From positions 1-48,832 of the forward strand of contig CBFHNR010000019.1 of assembly GCA_965657215.1 (NCBI GenBank): a DNA stretch of 48,832 nucleotides. Reading direction: 5' to 3'. This stretch comes from JAHEJA01 sp965657215. GTDB taxonomy: Bacteria > Pseudomonadota > Alphaproteobacteria > Rhodobacterales > Rhodobacteraceae. How positions within the stretch are numbered: position 1 is the stretch's first letter; the number at the start of each line of letters is the position of its first letter. This document shows positions 23,566 through 32,400 of the stretch, in pieces. The notes under the pieces are model-generated. The model was not told the DNA's origin and made no database searches. It was given only the letters and a program-made list of their open reading frames with translations. Made by a program: the position numbers and the translations under genes.

Positions 23566-24480
23566 ATGTTTACAGTAGCTGCACTCTATCACTTCACCCG
23601 TTTTGAAGATCACCTGTCTTTGCGGGGTCCTCTTCAGGAAAAATGCGATGCTTTGGGCATCACTGGTTCTCTTTTGCTGGCCGCCGAAGGGATCAACGGA
23701 ACCATTGCGGGAACGCGTCAAGGGATCACTGATATCTTGGCTTACATCCGAAGCCTTCCTGGGTGTAGTGACCTTGAGCACAAAGAAAGCAGTGCAAGCC
23801 TGCCGCCGTTTCCACGGATGAAGGTCAAGCTGAAAAAAGAAATCGTCACGATGGGTCAACCTGATGTGGATCCAAAGGCGCGTGTTGGACACTATGTCGA
23901 GGCGAAGGATTGGAACGATTTGATCCAGTCCCCTGATGTTGTCGTGATCGATACCCGCAATGATTACGAAGTGGCGATTGGCACGTTTGAAGGGGCGATT
24001 GATCCCGAAACAAAATCTTTCCGTGAATTCCCCCAATGGTGGGAAGAGAACAAAGATCGTTTTCACAATAAACGCGTTGCGATGTTTTGTACGGGTGGCA
24101 TTCGCTGTGAGAAATCCACGAATTACCTCTTGGGCCAGGGCGTTCCAGATGTGTACCACCTCAAAGGCGGTATTCTGAAATATCTCGAAGAAGTTCCCCA
24201 AGACGAGAGCACATGGAATGGCGACTGCTTTGTGTTTGATGCGCGTGTTTCTGTGGGTCATGGGCTAAAGGAAGGTCCGCATCAGCTATGTTATGCCTGC
24301 CGCCGTCCTATTGAACCCAAGGATATGGAGCGTGCAGATTACGAACATGGCGTGTCCTGTCATCAATGTGTGAATGACACTTCAGAGGATGACAAAGACC
24401 GGTTCCGCGAACGCCAGAAACAAATTCGTTTGGCCCGCGAACGCGGTGAAACCCATATGGTGGGTTACGACGGAAACTAG
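23566..24480 (+). CDS. trhO: tRNA uridine(34) hydroxylase TrhO (rhodanese-related)
   Basis: A 304-residue protein of the YceA/TrhO family, which performs oxygen-dependent hydroxylation of wobble uridine 34 in tRNA, the first step to 5-methoxy/oxyacetyl-uridine. The N-terminal acylphosphatase-like domain contains LLLAAEGINGTIAGT. The rhodanese domain has IDTRNDYE and the catalytic loop CTGGIRCEKS with Cys175. A C-terminal zinc-binding region shows CYACRRPI and CHQC. Its stop codon TAG lies inside a CTAG palindrome that also supplies the stop of the opposing small gene. Confidence 0.93.
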   Translation: MFTVAALYHFTRFEDHLSLRGPLQEKCDALGITGSLLLAAEGINGTIAGTRQGITDILAYIRSLPGCSDLEHKESSASLPPFPRMKVKLKKEIVTMGQPDVDPKARVGHYVEAKDWNDLIQSPDVVVIDTRNDYEVAIGTFEGAIDPETKSFREFPQWWEENKDRFHNKRVAMFCTGGIRCEKSTNYLLGQGVPDVYHLKGGILKYLEEVPQDESTWNGDCFVFDARVSVGHGLKEGPHQLCYACRRPIEPKDMERADYEHGVSCHQCVNDTSEDDKDRFRERQKQIRLARERGETHMVGYDGN

Positions 24481-24716
24481 TTTGGAACGAAGGGCACAAG
24501 GGGTCTAGGTTTTGCCGTCGGCCTTGGCTTTCTATCACAGACAAAGCCTTCTAGTGTGACGGCTTTGACGTTGTTTTCACCGCACTCCAAAACACCTTTT
24601 TCCATATTGTCGATCACCCGATGGCTTTTGGAGAATGTGGAGTGAGTCCATGTCATCGCGACAATCACAAAGATCGCGATGAAACCGGCTAGGGTTAATT
24701 TTTGAATATCACTCAT
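24477..24716 (-). CDS. Small membrane-anchored protein of unknown function
   Basis: A 79-residue protein with one membrane helix near the N-terminus (LTLAGFIAIFVIVAMTWTHS, about residues 7-26), followed by a short soluble tail with two cysteines and a proline/arginine-rich end. I do not recognise a family. It converges on trhO and the two genes overlap by four bases at their stop codons. It is more likely a real gene than not, since the hydrophobic segment is well formed and the frame fills the gap. Confidence 0.6.
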   Translation of the reverse strand: MSDIQKLTLAGFIAIFVIVAMTWTHSTFSKSHRVIDNMEKGVLECGENNVKAVTLEGFVCDRKPRPTAKPRPLVPFVPN

Positions 24717-24782
24717 TCTTAGGCTCGCAAAAGCAGGCTGCCTAAATGCAACCTAACGAAAGTATGCAATTAGCTTGCCAAG

Positions 24783-26780
24783 TTAGTGCGCGATGCGTGG
24801 ACGGCCTGTGGCTTCGACGGTTATTGTCCCCTCAACAAAGACGTCTCGCGCTTCTGCATTGGCCTTGCGTATGTCCTTGCTGATGGTGATCTGAATATCC
24901 TCTGCGCCCGCTGCCTCCGCTTCCGAATAGGCTTGATCCCTTAGGACCGCTTCGAGCGTGGCAAGAGCTTTGTCTTCGGTGTTGAAATCCTCGGGTCCTT
25001 CCACCAAATGAACGCGATATTTCCCTTCGGAGGGGGAGGTCACTGTACCGCTTGCGCGCATGGTGATCCGACCCACGACAGCGCCAATCGCATTGGCAAC
25101 CCCCGCATGTTCAGGAAGGATCATATCACATCCCAATGTGTCCCCAACAGCGGGATAGTAATTGGGGGCCGAGGCGCCCAAGCCGATGACAGGAATGTTT
25201 AACCCCGTGTCAATGCGCACGATCCCTTTGTGACCCGCTAACCCACGCTGCATCAGGACATGTTGTGCCAACTGTTCAGGGGGCAGGCCAAAGTCGCCCT
25301 CTTCGACAAAAGCAGTCTCTAACAAGGCTAAAGACGTCTGATATGTGAGCCTATCTTTGATCATCTGGGCCATCTCAAGTGGATCGCCTGAGAGGATTTC
25401 ACCGGCTCCTGTGCGACGACGTCCAAAGAGCAATAGAGCCTTTTCAGCGGCCCCCCGATCCCAGACGGACACGGATCCCAAAACATGGCTTGCATCTGAT
25501 GGCGTGAGACCCGCAACCTGAACAATACCTCGGGCGACAAGCCGTGTGAGGCATTGCGTATCAATGCGGTTTTTCATGACAGCGCAGAGCGGCTGAATGG
25601 TCTCTGTAATCCGCTGATAGAGCGCATCATCTCGCTCTGATAAACCACCTGCATCAACGCCTCGAACACGTCGCACGAAGCGCCCGTCATATTCCCCAGG
25701 CAACACAGAGCGAAGCTGTGCGTCCAATTCATTATTCACGATCTCGGGGGCCTCATGGGCAACCAATGAAATGGGCAAAACGCGCCGAGGACCAAGCGTG
25801 ACGCCGCCTTTTAGCCCCTCAGCAATAAAATGCACCTCGCTATCACCGCCAAGTCCCGTGGTGCGCATTGCAACCGCTTCGACCATGGTGCGAAAGGGGC
25901 CAACTTGGGCACCAGCGGGATCAATGGCGGGGCGACCATTGCGCAAGAGGGCAACATCGGTTGTCGTGCCGCCAATGTCAGAGACCAAAGCATTCTCCGC
26001 CTGCGTCATCCAGCGCGCGCCAACAATCGACGCCGCAGGACCACTTAGGATCGTTTCAATCGGCTTTTCACGGGCTTGATCGGCGGACACCAAGGCGCCA
26101 TCGCCGCGAACGACCATCATCGGCGCGGTGATCCCTTGATCCCGTAGCGTCCATTCAGCGCGATTTATGAGGCGATCAATCATCCCGATCAAACGCGCAT
26201 TCAAAACCGCCGTCAGCGCCCGCTTGGGGCCGTTCAATTTAGCTGAGAGCTGATGAGAGGCTGAGACAGGTGCGCCCGTGACGTCGCGAATAATCTCAGC
26301 GGCCCTTGTTTCATGTGCAGGGTTGCGGGTGGCAAATTGCCCAGCAACGGCAAAGGCGGAAACGCCTGTCAATGAGCCGAGCCAATCGCGCAGCGTGTCT
26401 TCATCCAAAGGATGCGCTTGACCGCCTGCATGATTATGGCCGCCGTGTAGGATGACGGCAGGATCGCCCTTAAGCGCGGCATTCAGCCCGTGTTTTTCCA
26501 GATCGCTTTCCTTGAACCCGATATAGACCAAGGCAACGCGTCCGCCTTGCCCTTCGACGAGGGCATTGGTGGCAAGGGTCGTTGACAAAGAGGCCATCGA
26601 GATATCCGCAGGATCAACGCCAGAGGTCGTCAAAACGGCTCCGACAGCTTTGCCAATGCCCTCTGCGAGATCGTGACGCGTGGTCAGGGATTTGGCGCTG
26701 GCGATCACGCGCTCTTCGTTCTCGATGATCACCGCATCTGTATAGGTTCCGCCTGTATCAACGCCCAATAGATATGACAT
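24783..26780 (-). CDS. Hydantoinase/oxoprolinase family protein, HyuA-like subunit
   Basis: A 665-residue protein of the ATP-dependent hydantoinase A / 5-oxoprolinase family. The N-terminus LLGVDTGGTYTDAVIIENE is the family phosphate-binding signature. The middle carries LSGPAASIVGARWM and VSDIGGTTTDVALL, the ASKHA-type nucleotide site, and the end has NYYPAVGDTLGCDMILPEHAGVANAIGAVVG. The family hydrolyses cyclic amides such as hydantoins, 5-oxoproline or N-methylhydantoin, usually with a HyuB partner. No hyuB is adjacent, so it may act alone or with a distant partner. The substrate is unknown. Confidence 0.92.
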   Translation of the reverse strand: MSYLLGVDTGGTYTDAVIIENEERVIASAKSLTTRHDLAEGIGKAVGAVLTTSGVDPADISMASLSTTLATNALVEGQGGRVALVYIGFKESDLEKHGLNAALKGDPAVILHGGHNHAGGQAHPLDEDTLRDWLGSLTGVSAFAVAGQFATRNPAHETRAAEIIRDVTGAPVSASHQLSAKLNGPKRALTAVLNARLIGMIDRLINRAEWTLRDQGITAPMMVVRGDGALVSADQAREKPIETILSGPAASIVGARWMTQAENALVSDIGGTTTDVALLRNGRPAIDPAGAQVGPFRTMVEAVAMRTTGLGGDSEVHFIAEGLKGGVTLGPRRVLPISLVAHEAPEIVNNELDAQLRSVLPGEYDGRFVRRVRGVDAGGLSERDDALYQRITETIQPLCAVMKNRIDTQCLTRLVARGIVQVAGLTPSDASHVLGSVSVWDRGAAEKALLLFGRRRTGAGEILSGDPLEMAQMIKDRLTYQTSLALLETAFVEEGDFGLPPEQLAQHVLMQRGLAGHKGIVRIDTGLNIPVIGLGASAPNYYPAVGDTLGCDMILPEHAGVANAIGAVVGRITMRASGTVTSPSEGKYRVHLVEGPEDFNTEDKALATLEAVLRDQAYSEAEAAGAEDIQITISKDIRKANAEARDVFVEGTITVEATGRPRIAH

Positions 26781-26849
26781 GGTTCCGCCGTCCTTTTGTT
26801 TTTCCTCAAAATAGGGCGCAGTTCTCCATGGGCATGCCCATTTGCGTCA

Positions 26850-27890
26850 TTATTGGGGATTATTTTCTAGGCGCGCTAAAGCCCATTTTGCCGCCTCTGC
26901 AACCGTGTCATCCGTGTCTAACACGAGCGGTTTTGCATGATATGCCAAGTCTCCGTTCCCTGAATTCCCAATCGCATAGAGAACATTGCGCACGAACCGA
27001 TTGCGACCTATGCGTTTGATCGGACTACCGGAGAATTTAGCGCGAAACGCTGTGTCATCCAAGGTCACAAGAGAGGCTAAATCAGGTGCCGCCAGGTCAT
27101 CGCGCGCGTGATACCGTATGTCGCTGGCTTGCACTGCGAACTTATTCCACGGGCAGGCGGCCAAGCAATCATCGCATCCATAGATATGATTGCCCATCTT
27201 CTCGCGCAGCTCGATGTCAATCGGGCCTTTGTGTTCGATGGTGAGATAGGAAATGCACCGCCGCGCATCGAGCTGATAAGGGGCGGGAAAGGCATCCGTT
27301 GGACAGACATCCAAACATTTGCGACAGGATCCACAGTGATCAATTTCGGGGCTATCGCTGGGCAGGTCCAAGGTCGTAAAGATCGACCCGATAAAGAACC
27401 AATTGCCCAAATCGCGGCTCACCAAATTTGTATGCTTGCCTTGCCACCCAAGCCCCGCCGCCATACCAAGCGGTTTTTCTGAGACAGGCGCGGTATCGAC
27501 AAAAACTTTGACTTCACCGCCGCCCTCTTCGATCAACCAACGCGCCAACCGTTTGAGCCGCTTTTTGACGAGGTCGTGGTAGTCCTTGTTTTGCGCGTAG
27601 ACTGAAATTGCGCCTTTGTTCGGGTCTTTCAGAACATCGCGGGGATCATGTTGGGGCGTATAGCTTTCGGCAAGCATGATGATGGACTTGGCCTCGGGCC
27701 AAAGAGCGGCTGGATTGCCGCGCCACTCCATCCGATCCGCCATCCATGCCATTTCCCCATGCATGCCTTTTGCGACAAAGTCTGACAACCTGTCTGGAAC
27801 ATGCGGTATATCGGTTGGACGACACACCCGCGTGAGGGAAAACCCTTCCTCGCGGGCCTGCTGTAGAAGCTTGTCTTTGAGGCCGTCCAC
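26850..27890 (-). CDS. queG: Epoxyqueuosine reductase
   Basis: A 346-residue cobalamin-dependent reductase that converts epoxyqueuosine to queuosine in tRNA. Two ferredoxin-like 4Fe-4S motifs are visible: CGSCRKCLDVCPTDAF and CDDCLAACPWNKF. The YAQNKDYHDLVKKRL and KVFVDTAPVSEKPLGMAAGLGWQGKH segments are diagnostic of QueG. The C-terminus has a HEAT-like repeat (AYHAKPLVLDTDDTVAEAAKWAL). It begins with GTG at 27890, four bases after the stop of the glutathione transferase gene, so the two are co-transcribed. Confidence 0.95.
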   Translation of the reverse strand: MDGLKDKLLQQAREEGFSLTRVCRPTDIPHVPDRLSDFVAKGMHGEMAWMADRMEWRGNPAALWPEAKSIIMLAESYTPQHDPRDVLKDPNKGAISVYAQNKDYHDLVKKRLKRLARWLIEEGGGEVKVFVDTAPVSEKPLGMAAGLGWQGKHTNLVSRDLGNWFFIGSIFTTLDLPSDSPEIDHCGSCRKCLDVCPTDAFPAPYQLDARRCISYLTIEHKGPIDIELREKMGNHIYGCDDCLAACPWNKFAVQASDIRYHARDDLAAPDLASLVTLDDTAFRAKFSGSPIKRIGRNRFVRNVLYAIGNSGNGDLAYHAKPLVLDTDDTVAEAAKWALARLENNPQ

Positions 27891-27894
27891 GGCG

Positions 27895-28560
27895 TTAGAA
27901 GTCTAGATCGCTATAGTGGCTGGGCGGTGGAAAGCCAGACACTTGATCCGCCAAAATCCGACGAAATGCGGGACGCGATTTGATTTTGGCGTACCAATCT
28001 TTAACAACAGCAGAGCGGTTCCAATCCACATCGGAAATATAATCAAGGGACGACAAATGCGCAGCCGCTGCAAAATCAGCCAAAGTCATTGTGTCCCCAG
28101 CCAACCACCGACGATGATCCAAGAGCCAGCCCATATAATCCAAGTGATATTTGATCTGTTTCGCCCCTGCTTTGATATTTTTGGAATCAGGGAAGCCTTG
28201 GCCAGAAATCTTCTTGTGAACCCGCTCGTAGAGCAGCTTGGATGTGACTTCGTGATGGAATTTATCGTCAAACCACGTCACCAAACGACGCACTTCGTAA
28301 CGGGCGGCGGCATCGCGGGGCATCAAGGGCACATCGGGATAGAGGTCTTCTAAGTATTCGCAGATTGCCGCGCTTTCCGTCAGGATCATCCCGTCAATGC
28401 GCAAAATTGGAACTTTACCAGCAGGATTACGACGGAGGAATTCTGACCCTTGTTCCCAATATTTCTCTTCCACCAATTCAACTTCGATCTTTTTCTCGGC
28501 AAGGCTAAGACGCACTTTGCGGCAAAATGGGGAAAGAGGGAAATGGTACAAACGCAGCAT
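27895..28560 (-). CDS. Glutathione S-transferase family protein
   Basis: A 221-residue two-domain protein. The thioredoxin-like N-terminal domain contains YHFPLSPFCRKVRLSLAEK, with SPFC placed like the catalytic serine/cysteine of GSTs, then NPAGKVPILRIDG and LTESAAICEYLEDLYP for glutathione binding. The C-terminal helical domain has GDTMTLADFAAAAHLS, the N-capping-box region of the family. The substrate is not predictable. It sits directly upstream of queG, separated by four bases, in a layout where the two genes probably share a transcript. Confidence 0.9.
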   Translation of the reverse strand: MLRLYHFPLSPFCRKVRLSLAEKKIEVELVEEKYWEQGSEFLRRNPAGKVPILRIDGMILTESAAICEYLEDLYPDVPLMPRDAAARYEVRRLVTWFDDKFHHEVTSKLLYERVHKKISGQGFPDSKNIKAGAKQIKYHLDYMGWLLDHRRWLAGDTMTLADFAAAAHLSSLDYISDVDWNRSAVVKDWYAKIKSRPAFRRILADQVSGFPPPSHYSDLDF

Positions 28561-28615
28561 TAGTAAAGTCCGAGATAAGTTGTTCTGTCTTCAATGCCCT
28601 GTTGGGCAAGTTTTT

Positions 28616-29335
28616 TCAATCCTCGAAACAGGATGATCTGCCGTCTCGTGCGATTGTTGCCGCCCCATCAAGGATTGCAGCGCTTCTTTTTTTGACAAAA
28701 GCCGAGGGCGCACCGGCAGAGCGGTTCTTGGGATTGGGCAAAACAGCGGCGAGGCGTGCGGATTGAAGAGAGGACAGATCGGCGGCATTGACCCCATAGG
28801 TGGTTCTGGCGGCCTCTTGGATGCCAAAAACACCTTCGTCAAATTCGATGACGTTGAGATAGACCTCAACGATCCGTTCCTTGGTCCAGAGCAATTCGAC
28901 CACGGGGGTTAACACCGCTTCTAATGCCTTGCGAAGCCAAGAGCGCCCGTGCCAGAGAAAGACGTTTTTCACCACTTGTTGTGAAATCGTGGACGCCCCG
29001 CGATTGCCGCCCTCATCAATAGCGGCGCGAATGGCGTTCATATCAAATCCCCAATGCGCACAGAAATTCGCGTCCTCCGCGGCGACAACCGAACGGGCGG
29101 CATGGGGGCTTATTTCTTCTATCGGGGTCCAGTCGTAGGAATATGTCCCAAAGCGTTCATTTTCCGATAACATATAGGGTGTTACTGGAATGGGGATCCA
29201 GCGAAAGGCAAGGATGACGAGAGCGATCAAAGCAATGATCCCCAATGCCCCTCGAACCACCCAACGCCGCACGCGCCGCATGAGGGGAAGAGATGCCTTG
29301 GATTTCTTTGCCTTCGTCGTTTTCCGTTTCGCCAT
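28616..29335 (-). CDS. mtgA: Monofunctional biosynthetic peptidoglycan transglycosylase
   Basis: A 239-residue GT51 enzyme that polymerises lipid II into glycan strands. The ATG at 29335 (MAKRKTTKAKK) has an AGGCGAG ribosome site and is preferred to a TTG at 29416. A basic cytoplasmic tail is followed by a single membrane helix (GALGIIALIALVILAF). The catalytic region has VAAEDANFCAHWGFD with the active glutamate, and GGNRGASTISQQVVKNVFLW. No transpeptidase domain is attached. Downstream is the GST gene after 55 bases. Confidence 0.94.
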   Translation of the reverse strand: MAKRKTTKAKKSKASLPLMRRVRRWVVRGALGIIALIALVILAFRWIPIPVTPYMLSENERFGTYSYDWTPIEEISPHAARSVVAAEDANFCAHWGFDMNAIRAAIDEGGNRGASTISQQVVKNVFLWHGRSWLRKALEAVLTPVVELLWTKERIVEVYLNVIEFDEGVFGIQEAARTTYGVNAADLSSLQSARLAAVLPNPKNRSAGAPSAFVKKRSAAILDGAATIARDGRSSCFED

Positions 29336-29432
29336 TCCGCTCGCCTTTTGAGCTAGATAATACCCGAGGTCGGCCCCGTGACCAATGTCGAAACGAAGGT
29401 TGGCGGAATTTTTCAATTACATGTGGTTAAAA

Positions 29433-29464
29433 TAAAAAAGCCGCCCAATTTGGACGGCTCTTTT
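29433..29464 (-). terminator. Intrinsic terminator after gltB
   Basis: Read on the minus strand, GAGCCGTCC, loop AAATT, GGGCGGCT, then a run of six T form an eight-pair stem with one G-U pair. It begins about 20 bases after the gltB stop and lies between gltB and mtgA. Confidence 0.85.
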
Positions 29465-29482
29465 GGTTTTAGTGTTTTGCAT

Positions 29483-32400
29483 TTATTCGGCTGGAACGGC
29501 TGATTGTTCCAATTCGATGGGATGCGCGATTTTGTTTAGCATCTCTTTGGGGCAGACTTGGATGAACTTGCTCTTTTCCAAATCCCAATGCTGTAAAATA
29601 TCGCCCGCCTTGACCGATCCTGTTTCGCGGTAATGCGCTTCGATCAATGATTTCAGCTCATTTTCCCAATGATCAACGGTCACGGCACAGGTCACGAGTG
29701 TTTCCATGTTCAACATGGATTGTGTTGTGCCATCTGCGTCATAGAGATAAGCCATACCGCCCGTCATACCCGCGCCAAAGTTTGCGCCGATTGTGCCAAG
29801 GATCACGGCTGTTCCGCCTGTCATATATTCACAGCCGTTTGAGCCACATCCCTCAACCACAACTTTGGCGCCAGAGTTACGAACGGCAAAGCGTTCACCG
29901 GCGCGACCCGCGGCAAAGAGATAGCCATCTGTTGCACCATAAAGGACCGTGTTGCCGATGATTGTATTGTCTGCGGCAACCAATGGGGACACCATCGGAG
30001 GACGCACAATGATCATCCCACCAGAGAGACCTTTACCGACATAGTCATTCGCATCCCCTGACACTTCGATTTTCAGGCCGGGTGCTGCGAAGGCCCCCAA
30101 TGATTGACCAGCGGAGCCTGTCAATTTCACCGTCAAGTGATCTGGTTGAAGCGAATTGCGCATGCCGAAATTGCGAACAATATGGCTAGACGTGCGCGTG
30201 CCCACGGTGCGATGTGTGTTTTCCACTGCGTAGGACAGCTGCATCTTTTCCCCGTCGTTCAAGAAGCGGGCGGCATCGCGCACAATTTCCGCATCCAAGG
30301 TATCGGGAACTGGGTTGCGTGGGCGATCACGGTCATATGTATTGCGATCTGCACCATCCACAGTGATCAACAACGGGTTGAGGTCCAAGTCATCCAAGTG
30401 ATCAGATCCACGGCTTACTTGGCTGAGCAAATCGGCGCGGCCGATCACTTCGTCAATAGAGCGCGCACCGATAGAGGCGAGGATTTCGCGGACTTCTTGA
30501 GCGTAGAAGGTGATCAAATTGACGACCTTATCCGCGTTGCCTGTGAACTTGTCACGAAGGGCTTCGTCTTGGGTACAGACGCCGACGGGGCAGGTATTGG
30601 ATTGACACTGACGCACCATGATGCAGCCCATTGCAATCAAGGCGGCTGTTCCGATGCCGTATTCTTCGGCACCCAACATTGCCGCCATGACAATGTCGCG
30701 ACCCGTGCGCAAACCACCGTCGGTGCGCAATGTGATGCGGTCGCGAAGGTTGTTCATTGATAGAACTTGGTGCGCCTCAGTTAGACCCATTTCCCATGGA
30801 AGACCCGCAAATTTAATTGACGTCGCAGGAGAGGCACCTGTGCCGCCGTTGTGTCCTGAAATCAGGATGACATCGGCCTCGGCTTTGGCAACGCCTGCGG
30901 CAATCGTACCAACACCAGAGGCGGCCACCAATTTGACGGTCACTTTACAGCGTGGGTTGATTTGCTTGAGGTCATAGATCAACTGCGCCAAATCCTCGAT
31001 AGAATAGATATCGTGGTGTGGCGGTGGTGAGATCAAGGTGACGCCTTTGGTTGAGTGGCGCAAACGGGCAATGAGGTCTGTGACCTTCATGCCTGGCAAT
31101 TGCCCACCTTCACCTGGTTTAGCACCTTGGGCGACTTTGATTTCCAATTCTTCGCACTGGTTGAGGTATTCAGCAGTAACACCGAAACGACCAGAGGCGA
31201 CTTGTTTGATCTTGGCCGAGGGGTTGTCGCCATTTGGCTCAGGGTGGAAGTGCGCTGGATCTTCGCCGCCTTCACCTGAATCCGATTTCGCACCGATGCG
31301 GTTCATCGCAACGTTAAGCGTTTTATGCGCCTCAGGGCTAAGTGCGCCCAAGGACATACCCGGCGTTACGAAACGCTTGCGGATCGATGTGATGCTCTCA
31401 ACTTCTTCCAATGGGATCGCATCGCCCAAAGGTTTGATCGCCAAAAGGTCACGCAAATGGATCGGTGGATTGGCTTGCATCCGTGCGGAATACTTTTTCC
31501 ACATGTCAAAGCTGGCTTTGTTACAGGCCGTTTGCATCATGTGCATTGTCTGTGCTTCCCACGCGTGGGTTTCACCCGATTTGCGGGCTTTGTAGAAGCC
31601 GCCGATGGACAGAACGCCATCCGATGTCCACCCTTTGGAGTGGATCTCTTCTGCCTTTTTCTGGATGCCGCTGACACCAATACCAGAGATACGGCTCATC
31701 AAGCCTGGGAAATATTCTGCACACATGGCACGGGACAGACCAACAGCCTCAAAATTCAGACCGCCCCGGTAGGATGAAATAACCGAGATTCCCATCTTGG
31801 CCATGATTTTCAGCAAACCTTGGTCAATAGCTTCGCGATAGCGCGCGACGGCTTCGGTCAATGGCCCTTGAAGCAAGCCACGCTCGATGCGATCTGCAAT
31901 GCTGTCTTCGGCGAGGTAGGCATTCACGGTTGTCGCGCCTGAGCCAATCAAAACGGCGAAATAATGTGGATCGATACATTCTGCGGACCGTACGTTCAAT
32001 GAACAGAATGTGCGCAGACCGCGACGTGTCAAATGGCTATGAACCGCAGAGGTTGCAAGGATCATCGGCATTGCGATTTTATCAGCATTTGAATGCTGAT
32101 CTGTAAGAACAATGTGCCCTGCACCAGAGCGCACCGCATCCTCCGCCTCTGAGCGGATGCGTTCCAATTCAACCTGAAGCGCCGAAGACCCTGCGTTTGT
32201 TGGGAAGGTACAATCGATTTCAACAAGGTTCGCGCCGAATGTCGCTTTGACTTCTTCCCATTGGGAATTGCCTAGGAACGGGCTGTCCAGAACAACGATT
32301 TCTGTTTGCGAGCTGCTCTCGTCGAGGACGTTTTTCAGGTTCCCAAAGCGTGTTTTCAACGACATCACGCGGAATTCGCGCAAGCTGTCGATCGGGGGGT

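Noticed and set aside
23416..24261. Long minus-strand open frame opposite trhO
   Set aside because: It is antisense to a clearly recognised gene and its translation has no family features. The long antisense frames opposite glpK (10778-11503) and the threonine aldolase gene (22486-23400) were rejected for the same reason.
28596..28616. GCCC-TGTT-GGGC hairpin followed by six T as a terminator
   Set aside because: The T-run is on the plus strand, but both flanking genes (mtgA and the GST gene) are on the minus strand, so it has no transcript to end; the stem is also only four pairs.
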